From assembly GCF_032401055.1 (NCBI RefSeq), contig NZ_CP135529.1, forward strand, positions 1,798,001 through 1,862,000: a DNA stretch of 64,000 nt, in the 5' to 3' direction. The stretch comes from Tardiphaga sp. 709 (GTDB lineage: Bacteria; Pseudomonadota; Alphaproteobacteria; Rhizobiales; Xanthobacteraceae). The translations under genes were made by a program, and so were the position numbers. The notes under the pieces were generated by a model. The model was not told the origin of the DNA. It made no database searches and saw nothing but the letters and a program-made list of their open reading frames with translations. Every line of letters begins with the position of its first letter. Position 1 is the first letter of the stretch. This document shows, in pieces, positions 8,522 through 17,278 of the stretch.

Positions 8522-9257
8522 CCGCCGGCACTCCCAGATAGGCTTCGATCACCGCAGGGTCGCTCAGCACAGCAGCTACAGGCCCTTCTGCAATCTTGCG
8601 GCCACTGCTCATGACCACACAGCGATCGCAGAGCGAACGGATCGCATCCATCACGTGCTCGACCAGCAGAATCGACAGCCCCTCCTGTTTGAGCGATCGG
8701 ATCAGCTCGATGCCGATCAGCAATTCGGACGGGTTCAGACCGGCGAGCCATTCGTCGAGCAGCAGCAGGCGCGGCTGCAGCGCCAGCGCGCGTGCCAGTT
8801 CGAGCCGCTTGCGGTCGATATAAGTGAGTTCCGATGCGGGCCGTCCGGCAAAGCCGGCGAGACCGACCCGCGCGAGCAGGCCGGCCGCAGCTGCCGCCAT
8901 CGCGTCGCGTGCAAGCGGCGCATGATGAAAGGCCAGCCCGGCCTCAACATTCTCGCCGCAGGTCATGCCGTCGAGCACGCGCACCAGCTGGAACGTGCGC
9001 GCGAGACCGAGTCGCGCGATGCGATGGGTCGGCCAGCCCGCGATATCGTGGCCGGCGAAGGCAATCACGCCCGCATTCGGCGACAGCACGCCGGAGATCA
9101 GGTTGAGCGCCGTGGTCTTGCCGGAGCCGTTGGGACCGAGCAGCCCAACGATCTCGCCGGCATGCACCGTCAGGTCGATGCCGTTGACGGCGATGAGACC
9201 GCCAAAGGCGCGGGTCAGGCCTTCGATGCGAAGCACTGGCGTTGCGCTGGGGGTCAT
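8514..9257 (-). CDS. Branched-chain-type ABC transporter ATP-binding protein (LivG family)
   Basis: 247 residues from the ATG overlapping the LivM stop by ATGA; the reading frame continues upstream inside livM but that part is not protein-like. Walker A GPNGSGKTTALN, GLARTFQLVRVLDGMT (LivG-specific), Walker B LLLLDEWLAGLNP and VEHVMDAI are visible. The ABC signature is slightly degenerate (ELTYIDRKRLELARAL instead of LSGGQ), which occurs in some LivG proteins. It should pair with the following LivF. Confidence 0.9.
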   Translation of the reverse strand: MTPSATPVLRIEGLTRAFGGLIAVNGIDLTVHAGEIVGLLGPNGSGKTTALNLISGVLSPNAGVIAFAGHDIAGWPTHRIARLGLARTFQLVRVLDGMTCGENVEAGLAFHHAPLARDAMAAAAAGLLARVGLAGFAGRPASELTYIDRKRLELARALALQPRLLLLDEWLAGLNPSELLIGIELIRSLKQEGLSILLVEHVMDAIRSLCDRCVVMSSGRKIAEGPVAAVLSDPAVIEAYLGVPADA

Positions 9258-10201
9258 GCCTGCGCTCCCCGCATCTTCGACGCCGTGGGTCGCCAGGTTT
9301 TCAACCTCTCCCAGAGGCCGACCACGCCTGATGGCAGCGCATAGACGATCAGCAGGAACACCACGCCCATGATCAAGGTCGATGTGCTGGGAAAGCGCGC
9401 GGACAGAAAGTCGAACAGCAGCGTCAGCGGAATGGCGCCGAGCGCTGGACCCCACAGGCGATGGGCGCCACCGAGCAGCGCCATGATCACCACTTCGAAG
9501 GAAATGGTCGCGTTGAAGGCGATCGATGGCTCTATATAGGTGAAACGCGGCGCCATGATCGCACCAACCAGCGTCATGAAGGTGGCGGTGATGGTGAACA
9601 GCGCGACCTTGGCGATGGTGACGTTGATGCCGCAATGCCGCGCCACAGTCTCGTCCTCGCCGATGATGCGCAGTGCGAAGCCGAAGCGCGAGCGGGCGAT
9701 CAGCCAGCCAGTACCGAACACGATGACGGCAAGCGCCAGCAGCTGCCAGTAAATGTCGTTCTGGGTGATATCGACAAAGACGTAACGCCCGAGCACGCGG
9801 GTCTTGTTGACCTCGTACCAGACCACGATCTGGCGCACGAGTTCGGCGAGACCGAAGGTGAAGATAACGAAATGCACGCCGCTCAGCCGCAGCGTCGACA
9901 GGCCGACGATGACGGCCATGACCGCGCCGATCACGGCCGCGATCAGCAGCACCAGCGACCACGGCAATTGCTCGCCCAGAACGGCGACGGTGTATGCGCC
10001 GACACCGAAGAAGGCTGTGGTCGCCAGCGACACATAGCGCGTCGGGCCGGAGAACATGCCCCAAGCCGTCGCCAGCACCGTGAATTGCAGGAGACTGATC
10101 GCGAGCGCGAGGTGATAGGCATCGACAATCATCGGGACGAATGCGAGCGCAACCACGGCTGCGAGACAGATCGCGCCGGTCATCATTTGGGTACGGCTCA
10201 T
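9254..10201 (-). CDS. Branched-chain-type ABC transporter permease (LivM family)
   Basis: 315 residues with about eight to nine hydrophobic segments. LivM marks are the GPTRYVSLATTAFFGVGAY loop near residue 52, RSRFGFALRIIGEDETVARHCGIN in the middle, and a C-terminal LLIVYALPSGVVGLW. It is an inner-membrane permease. Both ends overlap neighbours by ATGA, so LivH, LivM and LivG are translationally coupled. Confidence 0.92.
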   Translation of the reverse strand: MSRTQMMTGAICLAAVVALAFVPMIVDAYHLALAISLLQFTVLATAWGMFSGPTRYVSLATTAFFGVGAYTVAVLGEQLPWSLVLLIAAVIGAVMAVIVGLSTLRLSGVHFVIFTFGLAELVRQIVVWYEVNKTRVLGRYVFVDITQNDIYWQLLALAVIVFGTGWLIARSRFGFALRIIGEDETVARHCGINVTIAKVALFTITATFMTLVGAIMAPRFTYIEPSIAFNATISFEVVIMALLGGAHRLWGPALGAIPLTLLFDFLSARFPSTSTLIMGVVFLLIVYALPSGVVGLWERLKTWRPTASKMRGAQA

Positions 10202-11067
10202 CGCTGCGCCCTACCGAAAATACCGGCCGGCTTCACCAGCAGCACACCGAGGAACAGCGCGAAATTCACCGCAAGCGTCAGGCCGGGATCGATGAAGGTC
10301 GCCACCAGCGCTTCGCTCAGTCCCAGCGCCAGCCCGGCGACGAGACAGCCCAGCAAATTGCCGACGCCGCCCATCACGACCACGATCAGCGCCTTCATGG
10401 TGAACACCACGCCGGAGGTGGCGCTGAAGGTCAGGAACATGCTGATCAGCACGCCGGCAGATGCCACCAGCGCGCCGCCGAGCGCAAAGGCCAGCGCCGA
10501 TGTTCTGGTCACATCGATGGCGACCAGCTGCGCAGCGATGGGATCAACAGCTACGGCGCGGATCGAGGTGCCGATCCGCGTGCGGGTCAGTGTGAGATAC
10601 AGCGCCAGACCAACGACGACCGCGAGGCCAAAAGCAATCAGGCGGTTGAGCGCCAACACTTCGCCGACGATCTTCACAGGAATGGCAAGGAACGAATAGC
10701 TGAAGTAAGCGCCACCGAACATGGTCAGCATGATGCCCTGCACGATGAACATCATGCCGAAGGTCGCCAGAATACTATCGACCTCAAGGGCGTCGCGGGT
10801 GCGCGCGCGGCGCACCAGCGGCGTGAGCAGCACGCGATACAAGAGATAGCTGATGCCGAAACTGACCGGAATGACAAACGCCAGTCCTGCGAGCGGATTG
10901 AGCGCCCAGCCGGTGAACAGCCAGTAGGACGCAAAGGCCGCACCGATCAGGAACTCGCCATAGGACAGGTTCATGATCCGCGCCACGCCATATTGCAGGG
11001 TCAACCCCATGGCGATGAGCGCGTACATGCCGCCCAGCACTAGGCCGGTGAGAACCGCGTTTGTCAT
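10198..11067 (-). CDS. Branched-chain-type ABC transporter permease (LivH family)
   Basis: 289 residues, largely hydrophobic. It starts TNAVLTGLVLGGMYALIAMG and continues YGVARIMNLSYGEFLIGAAF, the hallmark LivH N-terminus; TRTRIGTSIRAVAVDPIAAQLVAID is the conserved cytoplasmic loop. It forms the membrane channel with LivM. It follows the binding-protein gene by 30 bases. Confidence 0.92.
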   Translation of the reverse strand: MTNAVLTGLVLGGMYALIAMGLTLQYGVARIMNLSYGEFLIGAAFASYWLFTGWALNPLAGLAFVIPVSFGISYLLYRVLLTPLVRRARTRDALEVDSILATFGMMFIVQGIMLTMFGGAYFSYSFLAIPVKIVGEVLALNRLIAFGLAVVVGLALYLTLTRTRIGTSIRAVAVDPIAAQLVAIDVTRTSALAFALGGALVASAGVLISMFLTFSATSGVVFTMKALIVVVMGGVGNLLGCLVAGLALGLSEALVATFIDPGLTLAVNFALFLGVLLVKPAGIFGRAQR

Positions 11068-11097
11068 TCTGTCAGACCAGATGCAGGAGGGACGCGA

Positions 11098-12324
11098 TCA
11101 CTGCGCCTTCCATACCGGCTTCGGCACGACGGGCGCACGCGCGCCTTCGTTACCCGACGGGCCGACGCCATAGAACTCGCCGTCCTGCCACTGCCCGACC
11201 CACCAGTACTTGGTCGGCATGTTGTTCTCGAGCTTCACCTTGCCGATCACGGTGTCGAAACTGCCGCTCTGCAGATCCTTGATGACCGCAGCGCGATCGA
11301 CCTTGCCAACCCGCTCGATCGCCTGCTGCAGCATCTGCAGGCCGGCATAGGTGACCGCACTGGCCCAGCGATCCGGCTCGGCACCATTCGCGGCCGACGC
11401 CTTGTGCCGCGCCAGATAGTCCTTGATGGCCGGGCTGTCGCCATTCCAGCCGCCGATGCCCATGACGCCTTCGGCATTGGCGCCGAATTTCTGCTTGAAC
11501 AGCGGGAATGCCGTGCCGACACCGGTGTAGAAGATCTTCGGATTGAAACCGGAGATGCGTGACTGTTCCGTGATCGCGATCGTGTCCGGCGGATAGCTGA
11601 AGGCGATGAACACGTCGGGGTTCAGCGCCTTCACCTCGTTGATGATCGGGCTGAGATCCTGCGTGCCGACCGGATAGGTCTTGTCATAGGCGAGCTTGAA
11701 CTTGGCGGCTGTAAGAGCTGGCCTGGCGGCACCAGAGAGATCGATACCGAAGCCGTCGGCGATGCTGGCCATTGCCACGGTGTCGCCGATCTTGCCTTCG
11801 GTGCGCAGCTTCACCAGCAGCTCAACCAGCGTCTTGGCGGCATCGGCGCTGGTGCCGAGCAGCCAGAAACTGTTGGGCCAGCGCTTCGCCAGTTCGGGCG
11901 CACGGTCGGTCACCGCCGTCGAGGCGATGTGCGGATAGCCGGCCTTGTTCAGGATCGGGCCAACCGCGAGATTCAGGCCGGTGCCCCAGGGCGGCAGGAT
12001 GAAATCGACCTTGTCCTGGGTGATCAGCCGCTCCAGCGCCTTGGCGGCTTCCTCGGCGCTCGACCGGTCGTCATACTGGACGACCTCGATTGGGACGCGC
12101 TTGTCGCCGAGTTTGAGCCCGCCGGCGGCGTTCACTTCCTTCACCCACAGCTCGTAGTTGGGAATCGTCGTTACCGCGGCGCCGCCGGCGGCGGGGCCCG
12201 TGCGCGAGATCGCATAACCGATCTTGACCGACGTCTGGGCCTCGGCTGCGCCGCCCCATCCGACGGCCGCCGCACCGACCACTGCGAGTAGTCCTGCCGC
12301 AAGGCGCTTGACTGCTGACACCAT
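11098..12324 (-). CDS. Branched-chain-type ABC transporter substrate-binding protein (LivJ-like)
   Basis: 408 residues with a signal peptide (KRLAAGLLAVVGAAAVGWGG...AEAQ) and a periplasmic type I binding fold: VKIGYAISRTGPAAGG, ELWVKEVNAAGG, VQYDDRSSAEEAAKALERL. First gene of a minus-strand operon SBP-LivH-LivM-LivG-LivF-aldehyde dehydrogenase. Relatives bind amino acids, amides, urea or aromatic acids; with an aromatic-type aldehyde dehydrogenase at the end of the operon an aromatic or other small organic acid is a reasonable guess. A short inverted repeat (ACGCC TTGT GGCGT) lies upstream near 12350. Confidence 0.9.
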   Translation of the reverse strand: MVSAVKRLAAGLLAVVGAAAVGWGGAAEAQTSVKIGYAISRTGPAAGGAAVTTIPNYELWVKEVNAAGGLKLGDKRVPIEVVQYDDRSSAEEAAKALERLITQDKVDFILPPWGTGLNLAVGPILNKAGYPHIASTAVTDRAPELAKRWPNSFWLLGTSADAAKTLVELLVKLRTEGKIGDTVAMASIADGFGIDLSGAARPALTAAKFKLAYDKTYPVGTQDLSPIINEVKALNPDVFIAFSYPPDTIAITEQSRISGFNPKIFYTGVGTAFPLFKQKFGANAEGVMGIGGWNGDSPAIKDYLARHKASAANGAEPDRWASAVTYAGLQMLQQAIERVGKVDRAAVIKDLQSGSFDTVIGKVKLENNMPTKYWWVGQWQDGEFYGVGPSGNEGARAPVVPKPVWKAQ

Positions 12325-12473
12325 GTTATCCTCCCCGAATTCTTTTCACCGACGCCTTGTGGCGTTCGATGGCCGGAGACTAGTCCAGCGTTTGGGGCTG
12401 GGAATTGGACGCATCCGGGGAAAGATTGTATTGATCCGTGTAGGCGAGCTATTTCACGCGACGGATTGTCCCA

Positions 12474-13397
12474 GTGCTCGAGACCGCGCACATCGTTTCA
12501 GGTCCCACCGGCTTCGCGGAGAAGCCGCTTCCGGCATTGCATGCGGAAAGATTCGCACCCGGACTGGCGCCGCGCAGCTGGATCATCCGGCAGTCGGTAG
12601 CCAGGCGCTCGCACCTGCTGGTGATCGAAACCCGGCGCGGCACCGCCACGATGCGCGGCACCACGGTTGCCATTCAGTCCCCCGGCCTGTTGTGGCTTCC
12701 CGGCGATCACGAAGGCACGTTGGAAGTCGAAGCCGGCGCACAAGGCTATCTGATTTCAGTGTCGGACGATGTCCTCACCCGCACCGTCGCCGGCAGTGCC
12801 GAGGCGCTGCACCTGCGGCGAACCATCGACCGGCTGGTGCTGCGCGAAGGCGCGCAACTCGCGACGACTTTTGCGGCCGTCACGGAATCCTGCAGCACGC
12901 TGGTGCGTGAATTGAATACGCCGGGCCGCGGCAGCGCGACGATGACATCGACGCATGTGTTGTTGCTGTGCCTCCACCTCTGGCGCTCGGTGATTTCGGA
13001 GGAAGCCCCCGACGATGCCGCACAGCGCGGCGACGGTCCTCGCCTCGTTGGCAATTTCCTGCAGATGGTCGAACTGCATTATCGCGACGGCTGGCCTATC
13101 GCACGCTATGCGGCTGCACTCGGCGTCACTGACGACAAGCTGCACGCACATTGCAAGCGCGAGAAGGGCTACAGCCCGCGCGCCATCGTGCATCAGCGCC
13201 TGATCCACGAAGCCTGTATGCGGTTGCGGCAGCTCGATCTGCCAGTCGAGCAGATCGGCTATGGTCTCGGCTTTCGCGATCCCGGCTATTTCAATCGCTT
13301 CTTTCGCAAGTATCAAAACGCCTCGCCAGGCGCCTATCGGCGCCGCGTGCGGCTCGATCCAGGTCAGCACGGTCCGTCCTATGCGGCATGGCCGTGA
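12474..13397 (+). CDS. AraC family transcriptional regulator
   Basis: 307 residues from a GTG start. The first 180 residues form a cupin-like sensor (RGTTVAIQSPGLLWLPGDHEG). The C-terminal 100 residues hold the two AraC helix-turn-helix motifs, including RYAAALGVTDDKLHAHCK and the signature IGYGLGFRDPGYFNRFFRKY. It diverges from the Liv/aldehyde dehydrogenase operon with about 150 bases between the starts, so it probably activates that operon when its ligand is present. Confidence 0.88.
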   Translation: MLETAHIVSGPTGFAEKPLPALHAERFAPGLAPRSWIIRQSVARRSHLLVIETRRGTATMRGTTVAIQSPGLLWLPGDHEGTLEVEAGAQGYLISVSDDVLTRTVAGSAEALHLRRTIDRLVLREGAQLATTFAAVTESCSTLVRELNTPGRGSATMTSTHVLLLCLHLWRSVISEEAPDDAAQRGDGPRLVGNFLQMVELHYRDGWPIARYAAALGVTDDKLHAHCKREKGYSPRAIVHQRLIHEACMRLRQLDLPVEQIGYGLGFRDPGYFNRFFRKYQNASPGAYRRRVRLDPGQHGPSYAAWP

Positions 13398-13849
13398 CTG
13401 TCCCACCGTCGATCAGTGCTGTGTCTCTTTGAAACCTGCGTGATCAATTTGGAACAGCGCGCGTTAAGCATGACTCGATATTGAATCGGGGTCACAACAT
13501 CCATTTCCGCGCTCTGTTTCAGATGTCACTTCATGACGCCGTTCACTATTCGGCCCAAAGCGGGGTGAAAGGTGCCTACGAGATCGTCATCGACGTAGGA
13601 TCGCACCCATAAGACGCATGCGACGGCGCCAATTACCGACTCCAGGTGGAGCGGAATACTACTTGGCGCGGCAGGGCTGCATTTGCTCGACTGTGTCCGA
13701 GTGTTTCCGCCGATATGCCTTATCGCGAAGGTGAAAATCTTAGACGTTGTGCTGGTGACAAAAGCCTGCGAAAGCAGGATATTGATGAAATTGCGACTTA
13801 TCAGCGCACCTACGGTATTGGCGTTCACCCGTTTTCATAGTGTCGGCCC
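13398..13849. other. Intergenic stretch without recognisable gene
   Basis: About 450 bases between the AraC gene and a glycosyltransferase gene. Short open frames on both strands have no recognisable protein character and no good ribosome site. The composition is less GC-rich than the flanks, and no clear repeat or terminator was seen. It presumably holds the promoter of the glycosyltransferase gene. Confidence 0.5.
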
Positions 13850-15028
13850 ATGACCATCGAGATCGTCCAGATCGTCCAGGAGTTGAGTTCAGTCGGCGGC
13901 GTTGAGAGCGTGGCCAGCGAACTCGCATGCGCATTCAGCCGCGCCAAGATCGCCAACACAGTTCTTGCCAGCGCCGTCGGCGAAAAGGCAACGCCAGGTA
14001 CGCGCATCGAGCGGGTCGGCGCTTGGCTTTCGCACATCAAGACGCGCGGCATCCTGCGCTATCTTGGTCGCGCTTTTGTTGTTCCCACCTTCACATTGCT
14101 GGCGACGCGCGCCGCCTATCATCATCCCAAAGCCGTCATCATCAGCCACGGCGACAGCCTGACGGGCGACGTGCTTGTCGTACACGCCGTCAATGCGCAG
14201 AGCCTCGCCGAAAAGCGCAACGCCGGCTCCTGGTCATGGCTGCTGAATCCCATGCATCTGTGGGTGGCCCTGCGTGATCGCTGGATGATCGGCGGCCTTC
14301 GCTATCGCATGTATGTCGCGGTCTCGCCGCGCGTCGCAACCGAACTGCAAGAGATCTACAAGGTACCAGCGTCGCGCATCCGCGTAATCCCCAACGGCAT
14401 CGACCTCAATCGCTTCGCCCGCGACACCGCGGCCGGTCTCAGGATTCGTGAGGAATTCGGCATCCCCGCAAACGCCAGGCTTCTGCTGTTCGCCGGCCAT
14501 GAATTTCGCCGCAAGGGTCTGGCGCATGCCATCGGCGCGCTCGAGCGCCTCGGCTCCGATGTCTGGATGCTTGTGGTGGGTTCGGATAATCCCGCGCCCT
14601 ATCGCAAACTGGCGACAACCTCCGCCGATCGGCTGGTCTTCGCGGGATCCCGCACCGATATGCCGGCCCTCTACGCTGCGGCCGACGCCTTTGTACTGCC
14701 GACTGCCTATGAAACTTTCTCGCTGGTCTGCATGGAAGCCATGGCCTGCTCGACGCCGGTGTTTGCGACACCGGTCGGTGGGATCGAGGATTACCTTGTC
14801 GACGGCGTGAACGGTTATCAGATCAAGATGGACGGCGCAGACATCGCCGAGAAGATCGCGATGGCATTCTCCGATCCGGCGACACTGGCTCGGCTGTGCG
14901 AAGGCGCGCATGCCACAGCACTGAATTACGGTTGGGACTATGTCGGTTCGCGCTACATCGAGCTGCTGGAGCAGGTGCAGGCGTCGAAGAACGAATTTGC
15001 GCCGGGCGCCATGGCGGTCGGCGCCTGA
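13850..15028 (+). CDS. Glycosyltransferase family 4 protein
   Basis: 392 residues with a GT-B fold. The N-terminal half has the acceptor-side GGVESVASELACAFSRAKI glycine turn. The C-terminal half has RIRVIPNGIDLNRFA, LLLFAGHEFRRKGLAHAI and the nucleotide-sugar site AYETFSLVCMEAMACSTPVFATPVGG, with E-x7-E-like spacing. It probably adds a sugar from an NDP-sugar to a surface polysaccharide at the inner membrane. It faces the minus-strand polysaccharide operon convergently. Confidence 0.85.
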   Translation: MTIEIVQIVQELSSVGGVESVASELACAFSRAKIANTVLASAVGEKATPGTRIERVGAWLSHIKTRGILRYLGRAFVVPTFTLLATRAAYHHPKAVIISHGDSLTGDVLVVHAVNAQSLAEKRNAGSWSWLLNPMHLWVALRDRWMIGGLRYRMYVAVSPRVATELQEIYKVPASRIRVIPNGIDLNRFARDTAAGLRIREEFGIPANARLLLFAGHEFRRKGLAHAIGALERLGSDVWMLVVGSDNPAPYRKLATTSADRLVFAGSRTDMPALYAAADAFVLPTAYETFSLVCMEAMACSTPVFATPVGGIEDYLVDGVNGYQIKMDGADIAEKIAMAFSDPATLARLCEGAHATALNYGWDYVGSRYIELLEQVQASKNEFAPGAMAVGA

Positions 15029-15042
15029 TCGCAAGCGCCTGC

Positions 15043-16209
15043 TTAAGGGCGCGGCCGGTCAGCCCCGCGCTTTGCATCGACGGCCTGTTGGCAGGCCGAC
15101 ACCAGCGCATTCGCCACAACCTCGTAAGTGAAACGCGTCAGCACGTTGTCGCGCGCAGCTGCGCCGCGGCCCAGCAACTGCTGCGGGTCGCCAACAAGCC
15201 GATCCAGCAGTGTCGCCAGCGCGTCCGGATCGCGCTCGGGAATGATCCAGCCGCCCTTGCCGACAACGTCGGGAATAGCGCCGCCGGTCGAACCGATCAC
15301 CGGCACGCCGCAAGCCTGCGACTCGACGATCACCCGGCCGAACTGCTCGCGCACGGCGCTGGTAGTGCGTGTCAGCAAGATCATCGCATCGAGGCTCCGC
15401 AGAAACGCCGCGACATCTGCCGGCTTGCCCCAGCCCTGAAACGTCACACGATCCGTCAGACCCAGTTCGGCTGCGCGCTGCTTCAGCGCCGCCTCATGCG
15501 GACCTTCGCCCATGATTGCCAATGTCACATGTGCCGTGGCGCGCTTCATGGCATCGAGAGCATCGTCAAGACCCTTCTCTTCGACGAGACGTCCGACATA
15601 GCCGATACGCAGTCCCCGCCCGGACGCAATCGGCGCCTGGCGCTCGCCGGTCTGATTGAAGGTCGCGAGATCGACACCATAGCCAATCGGCGACACTGGC
15701 CCCGCATAACCGCGCGCACGGACGACTGCTGTCGCCTCCGGACTGCGCGAGAGAATATGGTCGGTATTCCGCAGCACGTCCTTGCGGATAAACTCGAATG
15801 GCGGAGGCAAGCGCTTGAGGATGTTCTGATCGACTTCCAGGACCATCGCGGCGCGGCCCTTGAGGATGCGCGCCTGCATCGCGACGACGCTCCACGGCTC
15901 TTCCCAGAGATGGATCACATCCGGATCGACCTCACGGATGAGACGCCGCAAGCCCGGATAAAAATGCAGGTACCAGCTCATCGGGCCCGCACGCGGCAGG
16001 CGGATCGGCATGACATGCACGGTCATGCCGGGATCATCGGACGGATCTGCAATAATCGTACGGCCGAACTGATACCAGGTAGCCGGGACGACGAGATGCA
16101 TATCGACGTCATCGCGTCCGACGAGTGGGTAGTATCGCAGACGCCCCGCATCGCGGCTGACGGCGGAATGTGCAATCGAGAGGACCTTGAGACGACGACT
16201 GCTAGACAC
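15043..16209 (-). CDS. Glycosyltransferase family 4 protein
   Basis: 388 residues starting at GTG, eight bases inside the end of the deacetylase gene. It shows VSRDAGRLRYYPLVG at the N-terminus, SPIGYGVDLATFN, LRIGYVGRLVEEKGLDDALDA and the donor-site segment EQFGRVIVESQACGVPVIGS. The HLWEEPWSVVAMQA segment recurs in rhizobial exopolysaccharide glycosyltransferases. Last gene of the minus-strand polysaccharide operon; donor and acceptor unknown. Confidence 0.87.
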   Translation of the reverse strand: MSSSRRLKVLSIAHSAVSRDAGRLRYYPLVGRDDVDMHLVVPATWYQFGRTIIADPSDDPGMTVHVMPIRLPRAGPMSWYLHFYPGLRRLIREVDPDVIHLWEEPWSVVAMQARILKGRAAMVLEVDQNILKRLPPPFEFIRKDVLRNTDHILSRSPEATAVVRARGYAGPVSPIGYGVDLATFNQTGERQAPIASGRGLRIGYVGRLVEEKGLDDALDAMKRATAHVTLAIMGEGPHEAALKQRAAELGLTDRVTFQGWGKPADVAAFLRSLDAMILLTRTTSAVREQFGRVIVESQACGVPVIGSTGGAIPDVVGKGGWIIPERDPDALATLLDRLVGDPQQLLGRGAAARDNVLTRFTYEVVANALVSACQQAVDAKRGADRPRP

Positions 16210-17224
16210 GCCCCGTCATCCTCGCGGCCACACCCGTCAGGCCAGACAGATGGAGCTCCATGGTCGCGAGACTACGATCCGAACCATTGATCGTGCAGCG
16301 TGGCAGGTTGTAGGCATCCTGGCCATTGCGCACGAGGCCCTTGCGGGTCGTCGCTGCACTCGCATAACCGGCATCACGCGCGATCGCGAAATCGCGCGGA
16401 CCGCAATCGCCCGAACGTCCATAGGGAAATGCGAAATGCCTGGCGGGGATGCCAAGGCGCTCGACCAATCGGTCGCGACCGCCCTTGAGTTCGAAGCGTG
16501 CGCCATCGGGCGACAGCGACGAAATGCGGGCATGCGTCACAGTGTGGCCGCCGATCTCCACCAACGGATCGTTGCGTAACTCTTCAAGCATCTCCCAGGT
16601 GATCGCGTGCTTCCAGTGCATCGCGTCGATGTCGACACCATTGAGTTCGCAAAATTTCTTGTAAGAAGCCGCAGCTTGCGGACCATCCCAACGGTCTGCA
16701 ATACGATAGAACGCCGCACGCTTGGCATCAGACGTCGGCACGTCGATCGCACCGTCCTCAAGGATGACCTGGTCGTTGTTGAGCAAGGTATCTTCCAGAC
16801 CTGCGGCCCATAGCGGAAGCGTACCGTCAGGAATGCCCGTCGTGACAAACAGCGTCACCGGCACATTGTGACGGCGAAACAGCGGGACAATTTCCTCATA
16901 CGTATCGCGATAGCAATCGTCGACGGAGAAGTTGACGAAGCGATCGTTGGACTTTCCAGCCTTCGAGCGCTGGATCGCTTCTTCCATCGTCACGACATCC
17001 CAGCCGCGCCGCTTCAGATGCGACAGGAACTGATCGAGAAAATTCGTATCGAGATAGAAGTCGCGGTTCGGCAGCTTCTCCCAGGCCCGAGCGGAGGCGC
17101 CGCGATGAAAGGTCATCAGGCAGCCACGCGTGCCCATGAACATATCGGCAGCCATGCTGATCGGGCGAACCAGCGCTTCGGAAGACGCCATGCGTCGGGC
17201 GGCGCTGGATAACAGGTGCTTCAT
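16202..17224 (-). CDS. Polysaccharide deacetylase (NodB-homology, carbohydrate esterase 4)
   Basis: 340 residues. Motif 1 is NFSVDDCYRDTYEEI, giving catalytic-base and metal Asp residues; motif 2 is GGHTVTHARISSLS with the two metal His; motif 3 is FAFPYGRSGDCGPRD. No clear signal peptide. Enzymes of this type remove N- or O-acetyl groups from sugar polymers; within this operon it likely tailors an exopolysaccharide or its lipid-linked unit. It overlaps the downstream glycosyltransferase by eight bases. Confidence 0.87.
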   Translation of the reverse strand: MKHLLSSAARRMASSEALVRPISMAADMFMGTRGCLMTFHRGASARAWEKLPNRDFYLDTNFLDQFLSHLKRRGWDVVTMEEAIQRSKAGKSNDRFVNFSVDDCYRDTYEEIVPLFRRHNVPVTLFVTTGIPDGTLPLWAAGLEDTLLNNDQVILEDGAIDVPTSDAKRAAFYRIADRWDGPQAAASYKKFCELNGVDIDAMHWKHAITWEMLEELRNDPLVEIGGHTVTHARISSLSPDGARFELKGGRDRLVERLGIPARHFAFPYGRSGDCGPRDFAIARDAGYASAATTRKGLVRNGQDAYNLPRCTINGSDRSLATMELHLSGLTGVAARMTGRV

Positions 17225-17278
17225 CGAAAAGTCCTCAGACGATCAAGGCACTCTCTAATACAAAAACGCATATCAAAA

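Noticed and set aside
9258-10064. Upstream extension of the first LivG into a 516-residue protein
   Set aside because: The extension lies inside livM in another frame and is Arg/His-rich; the ATGA overlap marks the true start.
13526-13828. Small open frame of 100 codons in the gap before the glycosyltransferase
   Set aside because: No ribosome site, atypical codon use and no recognisable similarity; left as intergenic.
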